A stretch of DNA of 64,000 nt from JALORV01 sp963702595 (GTDB taxonomy: Bacteria > Pseudomonadota > Gammaproteobacteria > Burkholderiales > Burkholderiaceae_F), in assembly GCA_963702595.1 (NCBI GenBank), contig CAVPDC010000022.1:248001-312000 (forward strand), read 5' to 3'. Shown in pieces: positions 1 through 8,046 of this stretch. Every line of letters begins with the position of its first letter. Positions within the stretch are counted from its first letter, which is position 1. Under the pieces are notes generated by a model. The model saw nothing but the letters and a program-made list of their open reading frames with translations. It was not told where the DNA came from and ran no database searches. Both the position numbers and the translations under genes were made by a program.

Positions 1-624
1 AGCCACCCGGATTTCTTCGACCAGCATCCGGAACTGCTGGCAGGGCTGCAGCTGCCGCATCCGCAGAACGGCCAGGCCATTTCGCTGGTCGAACGTCAGT
101 CGCTGATGCTGCGCGAGCGCATCAAGTCGCTCGAAAGTCGGATCACCGAGATGATTCGCCACGGGCAGGAGAATGAGGCGATCGTCGCCAACCTGATCGC
201 CTGGGCTCGCCAGCTGCTTCTCACAGAAGACACGGCGGCGTTGCCTGATACCGTGGTCACGGCCCTGAAGGAGGTCTTCAGCGTGCCGCACTGCGCGTTG
301 CGACTGTGGTCGGTGAAGCCGCAGTACGCCGCGCTGCCGTGTGCAGCGCGGGTTGAAACCGACACGGTGTCACTGGCCAACAGCATGCGAGTGCCCTTTT
401 GCGGCTCGAACGTCGGCTTTGAGGCGGCGACCTGGTTCGAAGAGGGTGCAGCGGTGCAAAGCCTGGCAATGCTGCCGCTGCGAGTGGGTGCCGACCCCAA
501 GACCTTCGGACTCCTGGTGCTGGGATCCGCCGACAAGGATCGCTTCCACATCACGATGGGAACCGCGTTCCTCGAACGCATCGCCGAACTTGCGAGCGCA
601 GCACTGGCCCGCATGCGCGCCTGA
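1..624 (+). CDS. DUF484 family protein, 5' end missing
   Basis: The reading frame is open from the first base of the window, so the start codon lies upstream; 207 residues are visible. They begin with a helical segment (HPDFF.., then a heptad-like stretch rich in E, R and L around ERIKSLESRI) followed by a GAF-like alpha/beta region. This matches the DUF484 family, whose members are usually about 220-240 aa, so only a short N-terminal part is missing. The stop is followed one base later by the xerC start, and DUF484-xerC is a well-known proteobacterial pair, often after dapF. The biochemical role of DUF484 is not established. The GAF-like fold is my reading of the sequence. Confidence 0.85.
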   Translation, partial: SHPDFFDQHPELLAGLQLPHPQNGQAISLVERQSLMLRERIKSLESRITEMIRHGQENEAIVANLIAWARQLLLTEDTAALPDTVVTALKEVFSVPHCALRLWSVKPQYAALPCAARVETDTVSLANSMRVPFCGSNVGFEAATWFEEGAAVQSLAMLPLRVGADPKTFGLLVLGSADKDRFHITMGTAFLERIAELASAALARMRA

Positions 625-625
625 G

Positions 626-1555
626 ATGGCTCTCGCGCCTTCGATCGGAGACTTCCTAGAAGAGTTGCGAACGCAAAGGCGCGCCTCTGCCCACACAATC
701 GCGGCTTACCGGCGCGACCTCGAGCGGCTGGCCGAACTTGCCGCCGGGCGCGCGCCGGCCAACCTGAATGCGCACGATATACGCGGATTCATCGCCCGCC
801 TGCATGGGGCGGGCCGCTCGGCGGCGACGCTGGCGCGCACGCTGTCGGCATGGCGGTCGTACTTCGCCTGGCTGGCCGAGCACCGCGGTCTCGAAAGCAA
901 CCCGGCGGCAGGCATCCGGGCCCCGCGCCGGGAGAAACGCCTGCCGAAGGCGCTGACGGCGGACCAGGCGGTCCGCCTGGCCTCGCACGAAGGGGAGGGC
1001 GGCTGGATCGCGGTCCGGGATCACGCACTGGTCGAACTGATGTATTCCAGCGGATTGCGCCTGGCCGAGTTGCTGTCGCTCGACTGGCAGCACTTTGCCG
1101 CCGAAGCCGGCGAGGGACGATCGCGCAGCTGGATCGATCTCGAAAGCAGTGAAGCGACGGTGCTTGGCAAGGGCGGCAAGACGCGCTCGGTGCCCATCGG
1201 AGGCCCGGCGCGCGAGGCGTTGCTGCGCTGGCTAAGCGCGCGAGCGTCGATCAAGGGCTGCGATGCCCGCGCACTGTTCGTTTCCGCGCGCGGCAGCCGG
1301 TTGACGGCACGCAGCGTGCAGAGCCGTCTCGCGAAGCGCGCGCGCGAGCTCGGACTGGGCGTGCACGTGCATCCGCACGTACTCCGGCATTCGTTCGCCT
1401 CGCATCTGCTGCAGTCCAGCGGCGATCTGCGCGCGGTTCAGGAACTGCTGGGACACGCCAACATCTCGACGACGCAGGTCTATACGCGGCTCGACTGGCA
1501 GCACCTGGCCAAGGTCTACGACGCGGCACACCCGCGCGCCAGGCGGAAGCCGTGA
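626..1555 (+). CDS. xerC: Site-specific tyrosine recombinase XerC
   Basis: Cytoplasmic recombinase that acts with XerD at dif to resolve chromosome dimers. The 309-aa product has an N-terminal SAM-like core-binding domain (about residues 5-90) and a C-terminal catalytic domain. All catalytic residues of the family are visible: Arg about 145 (SSGLRLAE), Lys about 185 (GKGGKTR), His 251 and Arg 254 (HVLRH), His 277 (LLGHA) and the nucleophile Tyr 286 (TQVYTR). The ATG at 626 lies one base after the DUF484 stop, which argues for coupling and against the longer open frame that runs back into DUF484. XerC is preferred over XerD because of the DUF484 neighbour. There is no sign of an integrated element around it. 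Confidence 0.94.
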   Translation: MALAPSIGDFLEELRTQRRASAHTIAAYRRDLERLAELAAGRAPANLNAHDIRGFIARLHGAGRSAATLARTLSAWRSYFAWLAEHRGLESNPAAGIRAPRREKRLPKALTADQAVRLASHEGEGGWIAVRDHALVELMYSSGLRLAELLSLDWQHFAAEAGEGRSRSWIDLESSEATVLGKGGKTRSVPIGGPAREALLRWLSARASIKGCDARALFVSARGSRLTARSVQSRLAKRARELGLGVHVHPHVLRHSFASHLLQSSGDLRAVQELLGHANISTTQVYTRLDWQHLAKVYDAAHPRARRKP

Positions 1556-1610
1556 CCGTGTCCGAGGTGGTGCGGTCGGGCGCTGCTGCGCACCGCCACA
1601 GGGTTGCGTC

Positions 1611-2819
1611 GTGAGCCGGCTGCAGCTCAAGCCCGGCAAGGAGAAGTCGCTGCTGCGGCGGCATCCGTGGATCTATGCCAGCGCGGTAGGTCGAATCGAG
1701 GGAAACCCGGGCGCCGGCGAGACCGTCGAGGTGCGTGGGGCTGACGGCCGCTTTCTCGCCTGGGCCGCGTATTCGCCGGAGTCATCGATCCGGGCGCGGG
1801 CCTGGAGCTTTGCCGAAAGCTCGCGTGTGACAGCCGATCTGCTCGCCGACCGTGTGCGGCTTGCGGTGCAACGACGCGCCGCACTGGCGAGCGACACGAC
1901 GGCGGTACGCCTCGTATTCGGCGAGGCTGACGGACTGCCCGGACTGATCGTCGATCGCTATGCCGACCAGCTGGTCACGCAGTTCCAGGCGGCGGGTGTT
2001 GATGCCTGGCGCGACGTCCTCATCGACGCGCTGCTGGCGGCGACGGGCTGCCGTGACCTCTACGATCGAAGCGACGGCGCCACGCGTGTACGCGAGGGGC
2101 TCCCCGCGATCAGCGGAGTGCTGCGTGGCGACGAGCCCGCCATGCAGATTGCCGTGCAGGAGCACGGGCTGCGCTACCACGTCGACGTGCGGCGGGGCCA
2201 CAAGACAGGCTTTTACGTCGACCAGCGCGACAGCCGGCGGCTGGCCCGAGAACTGGCCGCGCGGCACCTCGCGCGCACGGGGCGCGGGGCGCGGTGCCTG
2301 AACTGCTTTTGCTACACCGGAGGCTTCTCGATCGCGATGCTGGCGGGCGGTGCCGAGTTCGTGCATTCGATCGACTCATCGGCCGACGCCCTGCGGCTCG
2401 CCGGCGAGCACATGGCCTTGAACGGCTTTGACCCCGCGCGAGCGCGCTGGGAGGAAGCCGATGTCTTCACGGCGCTGCGCGCGTTGAAGGATCAGCAGCC
2501 CCCGTTCGACCTGATCGTGCTCGATCCGCCGAAATTCGCGTCGAGCCATCACCATGTCGATCGCGCGGCGCGCGCCTACAAGGACATCAACCTCAATGCG
2601 CTGCGGCTGCTGGCGCCCGGGGGTTCGCTGCTGTCGTTTTCCTGCTCCGGCGCCATTGACGTCGACCTGTTCCAGAAGATCGTGGCCGGCGCCGTCATCG
2701 ACGCCGGGGTCGAGGCCTGGATGGTGTCCCGACTCGGCGCGAGCGCCGATCACCCGCTGATGATGACGGTGCCCGAGTCTGAGTACCTCAAGGGACTGCA
2801 TCTGGTTCGGGTCGGGTAA
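1611..2819 (+). CDS. rlmI: Class I SAM-dependent rRNA methyltransferase, RlmI-like (23S rRNA m5C1962)
   Basis: Predicted to methylate 23S rRNA at C1962 using S-adenosylmethionine. The 402-aa product begins with a PUA domain (about residues 1-80; LLRRHPWIYASAV), continues with an EEHEA-type linker, and ends with a Rossmann methyltransferase domain. Motif I is near residues 230-245 (LNCFCYTGGFSIA) and the catalytic-loop motif is LDPPKF (about 304-309); a late SFSC motif supplies the second cysteine of m5C enzymes. The length fits RlmI (about 396 aa). The start is GTG, 55 bases after xerC, and I see no better upstream start. The specific target base is inferred from the family. Confidence 0.88.
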   Translation: MSRLQLKPGKEKSLLRRHPWIYASAVGRIEGNPGAGETVEVRGADGRFLAWAAYSPESSIRARAWSFAESSRVTADLLADRVRLAVQRRAALASDTTAVRLVFGEADGLPGLIVDRYADQLVTQFQAAGVDAWRDVLIDALLAATGCRDLYDRSDGATRVREGLPAISGVLRGDEPAMQIAVQEHGLRYHVDVRRGHKTGFYVDQRDSRRLARELAARHLARTGRGARCLNCFCYTGGFSIAMLAGGAEFVHSIDSSADALRLAGEHMALNGFDPARARWEEADVFTALRALKDQQPPFDLIVLDPPKFASSHHHVDRAARAYKDINLNALRLLAPGGSLLSFSCSGAIDVDLFQKIVAGAVIDAGVEAWMVSRLGASADHPLMMTVPESEYLKGLHLVRVG

Positions 2820-2930
2820 GGCGCGGTACCTCCCAACGTCGCGTCCGGCGGCGCGCTCGACCGATCCACTACACTACCGCCCCGCTTTTGACGCCCGCGC
2901 TGACGCGCGGGCTCGCATGGAAAGCCCCCA

Positions 2931-4019
2931 ATGAATGAAGCGAATCTGGTGCCGGTCACTGTACTGACCGGCTTCCTGGGTGCCGGCAAGACGACGCTGC
3001 TCAACCGCATCCTGTCCGAGCAGCACGGTCACAGGATCGCCGTGATCGAGAACGAGTTCGGGCCGGAAGGCGTCGACAACGAACTGCTGGTGACCGAGAC
3101 CAACGAGCAGATCGTGGAGATGAACAACGGCTGCATCTGCTGCACCGTGCGCGGCGACCTCGTTCGCATCCTCGCGGACCTGAAGCGCAAGCGCGAGGCC
3201 AAGGAACTCGACTTCGAGCGCGTCATCATCGAGACGACCGGCATGGCCAACCCGGGACCGGTGACGCAGACGTTCTTCATCGAGGACGACATCTCGTCCT
3301 ATTACCTGCTCGACAGCGTGATTACCGTCGTCGACGCCAAGCACGGCCACGACACGCTCGATGCCCAGGTCGAGGCGCAGAACCAGGTCGGCTTCGCCGA
3401 TCGCATTCTGCTGTCGAAGACCGACCTCGTCGACGCCGATGAACTCGCGTCGCTGCGCGAGCGGATCGTGCGCATGAATCCGCGTGCGCCGATCAAACCC
3501 GTCAACTTCGGCCAGATACCGCTGAAGGAGGTGCTGGACCTGCGTGGGTTCAACCTCAACGCGATTCTCGATATCGACCCCGAGTTCCTCGCCGCCGAGC
3601 ACCCGGACGCGGCGCGCACGAAGGCAGGCAACGGGCATGATCATGAGCACGTGCATGACGAGCATTGCGGGCACGAACATGACCACGATCATCATGACCA
3701 TCACCACCATCATCATGATGATGCGATTAAGGCCTTCGCGTTCCAGTCGAAGAAGCCATTCGACTCCGCGAAGCTCGAGGAATACATGGGTGCGTTGACC
3801 CAGGTTTACGGTCCCGACATGCTCCGGTATAAAGGCGTGCTTTTCATGAACGGGTCCAACCGGCGCATGATCTTCCAGGGCGTGCACATGCTGATGGGGG
3901 CGGACGTCGGGCGGCCCTGGGGCAAGGACGAGAAGCCTTCCAGCAAGATCGTGTTCATCGGGCGCAATCTGCCGAGGGACACCATCCTCAAGGGCCTTGA
4001 AGCGTGCCTTGCGCGCTGA
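2931..4019 (+). CDS. CobW/G3E-family GTPase with His-rich metal-binding loop
   Basis: A cytoplasmic P-loop GTPase of the G3E/COG0523 group, whose members act as metallochaperones or insertases (CobW, UreG, HypB, the zinc proteins YeiR, ZigA and ZNG1). The 362-aa product has a Walker A motif (GFLGAGKTTLL, about residues 12-22), the family metal motif NGCICC (about 65-70) and a C-terminal CobW_C domain after residue 265. Residues about 236-264 form a loop with about 15 histidines plus Asp and one Cys, typical of zinc- or nickel-handling members. dksA follows 45 bases after the stop. I see no convincing Zur box in the 111-base upstream gap. Metal identity is inferred. Confidence 0.9.
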   Translation: MNEANLVPVTVLTGFLGAGKTTLLNRILSEQHGHRIAVIENEFGPEGVDNELLVTETNEQIVEMNNGCICCTVRGDLVRILADLKRKREAKELDFERVIIETTGMANPGPVTQTFFIEDDISSYYLLDSVITVVDAKHGHDTLDAQVEAQNQVGFADRILLSKTDLVDADELASLRERIVRMNPRAPIKPVNFGQIPLKEVLDLRGFNLNAILDIDPEFLAAEHPDAARTKAGNGHDHEHVHDEHCGHEHDHDHHDHHHHHHDDAIKAFAFQSKKPFDSAKLEEYMGALTQVYGPDMLRYKGVLFMNGSNRRMIFQGVHMLMGADVGRPWGKDEKPSSKIVFIGRNLPRDTILKGLEACLAR

Positions 4020-4063
4020 ATCCGGCTCTCCACAGATCAAAGACGCAACGAGGTAGACAGACG

Positions 4064-4939
4064 ATGGCTGCAGCAAAGAAGGCGCCGGCCAAGAAAGCGG
4101 CCAAGACCGCTGCCAAGAAAGCAGCGCCCAAGAAGGCACCGGTCAAAAAGGTTCCGACCAAGAAGGCCCCGGCCAAGAAGGCACCGGCGGCCAAAGGCAA
4201 AGCGGCCAAGAAGCCGGTCAAGCCGGTCGCGAAAGCACCGGTCAAGCCGACCAAGGCGCCGGCAAAGGTGCTGGCCAAGCCGACCAAGGTGGTCGCGAAG
4301 GAGCAGCCCAAGGTCGCCGACAAACCTGCGCCGAAGAAGGCCGCTCCGAGACCTGTCAAAGTCGAACGAGCGCCGGTTTCGTTTGCGCCGGCTCCAATCG
4401 GTGTCTCCCCCGCACCAGTCGCGCCGCGGCCGGTCCCCGCACCGAGCCCCAAGGATCTCGCTGCCGCGCATGAATACCTGCTGGCGCGTTCGGCCACGCG
4501 CAGCGAAGAGCCGGTCATGGTCAACGGCAAGCGTCTTCCTACCGAAGGCGAACTGCTGAAGATGCCCGAGTCGGCCTACATGAAAGAGCAGCAGCTGGCA
4601 TTTTTCAAGCACCGGCTGCAGCAGATGGAGCGCGAACTGCTCCAGAACGCCGATGAGACAACCGAGCATCTGCGCGAGACGGTTATCGTGCCCGATCCCG
4701 CCGACCGGGCGACGATCGAAGAAGAGCACGCACTTGAACTGCGCACGCGCGACCGTGAGCGCAAGCTGCTGAAAAAGGTCCAGCAGTCGCTTGCGAGCAT
4801 CGAAGCGGGCGACTACGGTTACTGCGAGGAAACCGGCGATCCCATCGGCATCCCGCGCCTGCTTGCGCGTCCGACCGCGACGCTTTCGCTCGAAGCGCAG
4901 CAACGGCGTGAGATCAAGCAGAAGATGTTTGGTGACTGA
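4064..4939 (+). CDS. dksA: RNA polymerase-binding transcription factor DksA with Lys/Ala/Pro-rich N-terminal tail
   Basis: DksA binds the RNA polymerase secondary channel and mediates ppGpp control. The product is 291 aa, about twice the usual 140-150 aa. Residues 1 to about 100 are a histone H1-like tail of KKAP/KKAA repeats, then a Pro-rich linker runs to about 145. The DksA core follows, with the coiled-coil tip motif DPADRA at about 211-216, so the acidic tip residues needed for function are present. The zinc finger is degenerate: of four ligand positions only Cys 254 remains (pattern C..T, S..A). This single-Cys pattern is known in alphaproteobacterial DksA and, as I recall, in betaproteobacteria. 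The ATG at 4064 was chosen because it opens the tail after a purine-rich leader. Confidence 0.92.
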   Translation: MAAAKKAPAKKAAKTAAKKAAPKKAPVKKVPTKKAPAKKAPAAKGKAAKKPVKPVAKAPVKPTKAPAKVLAKPTKVVAKEQPKVADKPAPKKAAPRPVKVERAPVSFAPAPIGVSPAPVAPRPVPAPSPKDLAAAHEYLLARSATRSEEPVMVNGKRLPTEGELLKMPESAYMKEQQLAFFKHRLQQMERELLQNADETTEHLRETVIVPDPADRATIEEEHALELRTRDRERKLLKKVQQSLASIEAGDYGYCEETGDPIGIPRLLARPTATLSLEAQQRREIKQKMFGD

Positions 4940-4971
4940 CGCGAGGCGTCTGTCACCAAACATTCTTTCTT
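4925..4971 (+). terminator. Rho-independent terminator overlapping the dksA stop codon
   Basis: A 12-base arm (4925-4936, ATGTTTGGTGAC) pairs perfectly with 4952-4963 (GTCACCAAACAT), with a further short ACGC/CGT pairing inside the loop, and a T-rich tail (TTCTTTCTT) follows. The left arm is coding sequence for the last DksA residues, and the stop codon (4937-4939) sits inside the hairpin loop. It should end the cobW-dksA transcript before the ABC genes. Confidence 0.85.
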
Positions 4972-4979
4972 GAGGATGC

Positions 4980-5002
4980 AAGAGGGTGTAATTCCCCCTC
5001 TT
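4980..5002. repeat. Small inverted repeat upstream of the ABC transporter genes
   Basis: A 7-base stem, AAGAGGG (4980-4986) with CCCTCTT (4996-5002) around a 9-base loop. It lies just after the dksA terminator and 42 bases before the ABC ATPase start. It could be a leader hairpin or an operator; the sequence does not decide. There is no T tract typical of a second terminator. Confidence 0.4.
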
Positions 5003-5044
5003 GGAACTCCCCCTTGGACAACACGATGGTTGCGGGACTGATCG

Positions 5045-5743
5045 ATGCTGTCGACGGATCCCATTGTTCATCGTTACGCTGACACAACGGTGCTGCGCGC
5101 GCCGGCGCTAGAACTGCGTGACGACGAACACTGTGTGCTGGTCGGCCCCAGCGGTTCGGGCAAGAGCACGCTGCTGCACATCCTGGCGGGCATCCTGCGT
5201 CCGAGCGAGGGCGCGGTGCGGATCGACGGCGATGACCTTTATCCCGCGGCCAACCATGACGACCGCTGGCGTGGGCAGCGCATCGGCGTCGTGCCGCAGA
5301 AGCTTCACCTGCTAGGCAGTCTCAGCGCGCTGGAAAACGTTGCATTGGCCTGTTTTCTCGCCGGCCGCGTGGAGCACACCGCCACCGCTGCGCCTCTGCT
5401 CGCGGACCTCGGTCTGGGAGACAAGCTCGGTGCCCGACCCGAGACGCTGAGCCTGGGCGAGCAGCAGCGCGTTGCGATCGCGCGGGCGATCATCAACCGG
5501 CCGCGTCTGCTGCTGGCCGATGAACCGACATCCAGCCTCGACGACGACAACGCTCAACGGGCGCTCGACCAACTGCTGCAGGCTGCCGAACGCGCCGGGG
5601 CGCTGCTGGTCGTCGCAACGCACGATGCGCGTGTTCGCGGCCGCTTTCGGCGCGAGATCGAACTGAAGCGGCCCGCCGTGAGCGCGCACGGCCGCTCTGA
5701 AGCGCTCATCCCTCAGCGCATAGCGCGGAGGGTAGTCCGGTGA
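5045..5743 (+). CDS. ABC transporter ATP-binding protein (LolD/MacB-like)
   Basis: The 232-aa product is a complete ATP-binding subunit. It has Walker A GPSGSGKST (about residues 34-42), a Q-loop (VVPQK), a signature motif altered to LSLGEQQR, Walker B LLLADEPTSSLD and the H-loop (ATHD). The partner permease starts at 5740 with a 4-base overlap. The ATPase, the FtsX-type permease and a DUF3299 protein together resemble the Pseudomonas aeruginosa PA4063-PA4066 locus, which is reported as part of the zinc-starvation (Zur) response. The substrate is not readable from sequence; transport or extraction of a periplasmic metal-related ligand is an inference from gene order. Confidence 0.88.
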   Translation: MLSTDPIVHRYADTTVLRAPALELRDDEHCVLVGPSGSGKSTLLHILAGILRPSEGAVRIDGDDLYPAANHDDRWRGQRIGVVPQKLHLLGSLSALENVALACFLAGRVEHTATAAPLLADLGLGDKLGARPETLSLGEQQRVAIARAIINRPRLLLADEPTSSLDDDNAQRALDQLLQAAERAGALLVVATHDARVRGRFRREIELKRPAVSAHGRSEALIPQRIARRVVR

Positions 5744-6939
5744 ATTCGTTGCGCCTCGTGCTGGCCCAGCTGCGCCGGCGGCCGCTGCAGACGGCGCTCG
5801 GCGTGATCCTGCTGGCGCTCGGCATTGCAACGCTGGTCTTCGTGACGCTGGTACAAGGCCAGCTCTCGCGCCAGCTCGAGCGCGATGCGCGCCATGTCGA
5901 TCTCGTGGTCGGGGCCAAGGGTTCCCCGCTGCAGCTTGTGTTGTCGGCGGTTTATCAGGTCGATGTCCCGACCGGAAACGTGCCGCTGGCAGCGCTGGCC
6001 CAGTTGCGCAGCAACCGGCTCGTGGCTCAGGCCATTCCGCTTTCGCTGGGTGACAGCTTTCGCGGCTTTCGCATCGTCGGCAGCGAGTTGGCCTACGTAG
6101 ACCTGCACGAAGCCAAACTGGCGGCCGGCAAGTTCTGGGAACGGCCCATGGAGGCTGTGCTGGGCGCGGAGGTTGCCCGCATCAGTGGACTGGCGGTCGG
6201 CGGCATGCTCTTCGGCACCCACGGACTGGCGGAGGGCGGCGCCGTTCACGAGGATGCGAAGTACGAGGTGGTCGGCGTCCTCGCGCCAACCGGATCGGTC
6301 ATCGACCGGCTCGTGCTCACCGACACTGCCAGCGTCTGGCGTCTGCATGAGGGCGAAGCGGCTGACGACGAGGAGCGCAAGACGCTCGAGGCGGAGCGCG
6401 AGATCACGGCCGTCATCGTGCGCTACGCATCACCGATGGCGGCGGCGATCCTGCCGCGGCAGGTCAACGCCGAGTCTCGCCTGATGGCCGCGTCGCCCGC
6501 CAGCGAAATTGCACGCCTGTTTGCCGTCGTCGGCGTCGGGATCGACACTATGCGGGCGTTCGCCTGGATACTGGTTGGCTCGTCGCTGCTCAGCCTCTTC
6601 GTGACGTTGTTCAATGCTCTCGAAGAACGGCGCTACGACATAGCGATCATGCGATTGCTCGGCGCCGGCCGTGCGCGCATCGCCTGGCTGATGATGCTGG
6701 AAGCGTGGTTGCTCGCCGCGATGGCACTGGTGTCCGGGCTTGCCATCGGCCTGGGCGCCGTCGCCGTGGTCGGCCACTGGCTGGCGGCTGCGCGGTCCTT
6801 TACCCTGTCTGCTGCGGAATTTGCGCCCGCGCTGGCGGCGACCGTGCTGGTCGCTTTGGCGGTTACGACGCTTGCCGCAGTGCTGCCGGCGTGGCGCGCC
6901 AGCCGCATGGACGTCGCGCGCACGCTCGCTCAGGGTTAA
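5740..6939 (+). CDS. ABC transporter permease, FtsX/MacB type
   Basis: A 399-aa inner-membrane permease with the MacB/LolC layout: one transmembrane helix near residues 18-40, a large periplasmic domain (about 45-265), then three C-terminal helices (about 270-385) in an FtsX-like domain. The short cytoplasmic motif before the second helix of that domain (EERRYDIAIMRLLGA) is typical of the family. The GTG start at 5740 overlaps the ATPase stop, so the two are translationally coupled. The family works mechanically on periplasmic or membrane-bound partners rather than as a simple channel. The likely partners are the two exported proteins encoded next. Confidence 0.87.
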   Translation: MNSLRLVLAQLRRRPLQTALGVILLALGIATLVFVTLVQGQLSRQLERDARHVDLVVGAKGSPLQLVLSAVYQVDVPTGNVPLAALAQLRSNRLVAQAIPLSLGDSFRGFRIVGSELAYVDLHEAKLAAGKFWERPMEAVLGAEVARISGLAVGGMLFGTHGLAEGGAVHEDAKYEVVGVLAPTGSVIDRLVLTDTASVWRLHEGEAADDEERKTLEAEREITAVIVRYASPMAAAILPRQVNAESRLMAASPASEIARLFAVVGVGIDTMRAFAWILVGSSLLSLFVTLFNALEERRYDIAIMRLLGAGRARIAWLMMLEAWLLAAMALVSGLAIGLGAVAVVGHWLAAARSFTLSAAEFAPALAATVLVALAVTTLAAVLPAWRASRMDVARTLAQG

Positions 6940-6955
6940 CCCGACGGAGGAGTTG

Positions 6956-7237
6956 ATGAGAACAACTGCGGTCATCCTGGCTTTGGCGGCCTGCCTGCCA
7001 CTGTGCGCGGGCGCGCAGACGACTGGTTCCGCGAAGACGGCTCCCACTACCAGCCCGACCGAACGCGCGCATCGTGATGACGACATTGCCCGGCATCGGC
7101 AGATGGCGCGTGCACACGAGGAAGCGGCACGCTGCCTGGAGTCCGGAGTGCCGGAGCGTCAGTGTCAGGAGAAGCTGCGCGAGGCTTGCAAAGGCATCGC
7201 GGTGGGACAATATTGCGGAATGCGGCACAGCCACTGA
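6956..7237 (+). CDS. Small exported Cys-rich protein (CX9C...CX8C), function unknown
   Basis: I do not recognise this 93-aa protein. It starts at ATG 6956 with a clear Shine-Dalgarno (CGGAGGAG) 16 bases after the permease stop. Residues 1-20 look like a cleavable signal peptide ending AGA-Q. The mature part has a disordered Thr/Ser/Pro stretch (21-38), then a charged helix with several His, then four cysteines at 60, 70, 78 and 87, and ends in RHSH. The spacing CX9C-X7-CX8C on two predicted helices recalls helical-hairpin disulfide proteins. It lies between the permease and the DUF3299 gene, so a periplasmic role with this transporter is likely. Metal binding by the Cys/His residues is a guess. 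Confidence 0.75.
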   Translation: MRTTAVILALAACLPLCAGAQTTGSAKTAPTTSPTERAHRDDDIARHRQMARAHEEAARCLESGVPERQCQEKLREACKGIAVGQYCGMRHSH

Positions 7238-7283
7238 GCGCGCGCGAGCGCCCGACGGAGAACATGCCGCCCGTGGAGGCAGA

Positions 7284-7808
7284 ATGATTGCAAAGCACAT
7301 GCATCGCTGGATCAGTCGAGCCGTTGTCGGATTGGCCGCGGGGCTATTGACCAGTGCGGTGATGGCGCAGGCGGTCGGGCCAAAAGGCGCCGAACTGGCG
7401 CTGCCGATAGATCCGCAGCTTCTTAACGACCTGCCCGAGGTCAAGGGTGTGGTGTCCTGGAAAGTGCTGGGACAGGTCAAGAACGCGCAGGCTGGCACGA
7501 AGGTGGTGCCGGAGTTCAGTCCGGAGGTACGCAAACTCGACCAGCAGGATGTGCGACTGCAGGGCTACATGTTGCCGATCACTGCAGGCGAAACGCACAA
7601 GCACTTTCTGCTGACGATGCGGCCCCCGCACTGTCCGTTCTGCCTTTCCCTCGGACCGGAGTACATCGTCGAAGTGAAGTCCAAGACAGCGATAAAGCAC
7701 ACCTACGAACCGGTGGTCCTGGCAGGGCGGCTGAGCGTGCTGAAGGAGGATCCGTTCGGACTTTATTACCGTCTGACGGATGCCCAGCTTTCGGGGGCGG
7801 AAAAGTAA
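7284..7808 (+). CDS. DUF3299 domain-containing exported protein
   Basis: The 174-aa product has a signal peptide (about residues 1-29, ending VMAQA) and a DUF3299 domain. Visible features are VVSWKVLG (about 57-64), a LQGYMLPI segment (about 92-99), HKHF at 105-108, CPFC at 117-120 and a C-terminal LYYRLTDA. It belongs with the preceding ABC pair, as PA4066 does in Pseudomonas. The CPFC pair and nearby His could bind a metal or be redox active, which is untested here. The ATG at 7284 follows GGAGG at the usual distance. Confidence 0.85.
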   Translation: MIAKHMHRWISRAVVGLAAGLLTSAVMAQAVGPKGAELALPIDPQLLNDLPEVKGVVSWKVLGQVKNAQAGTKVVPEFSPEVRKLDQQDVRLQGYMLPITAGETHKHFLLTMRPPHCPFCLSLGPEYIVEVKSKTAIKHTYEPVVLAGRLSVLKEDPFGLYYRLTDAQLSGAEK

Positions 7809-8046
7809 TCCGGTCGGTCGGGTGAGGGGTAGCCGACAGGCGGGATAGTCCCCCAGATCAACGGTTTGGCGGTTGGCAAAGTTGTTACTATGGGATGAAC
7901 CTCGGTCGCAGGAGCGGCAACCATTGCGCGCTTGCGCGCAGAGCGATCGGGCATAGGTTGCGCCGCGACGCGGACGCTCACTTGCTGCGACGGGGGTGGA
8001 TGGCCGTTTTGTAGGTTGTTCAGAGTTAACGAAACCAGAAGGCAGC

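Noticed and set aside
626..1555. XerC as the integrase of a mobile element
   Set aside because: It pairs with DUF484 in conserved order and no attachment repeats or phage genes flank it.
2820..2930. Zur box upstream of the CobW gene
   Set aside because: No palindrome resembling the GTTATA-type Zur consensus was found by eye. A lineage-specific model would be needed.
3636..3723. Repeat-rich CAT/GAC tract as a simple-sequence or CRISPR-like repeat
   Set aside because: It is the coding sequence of the His/Asp-rich loop of the CobW GTPase, with no regular spacers.
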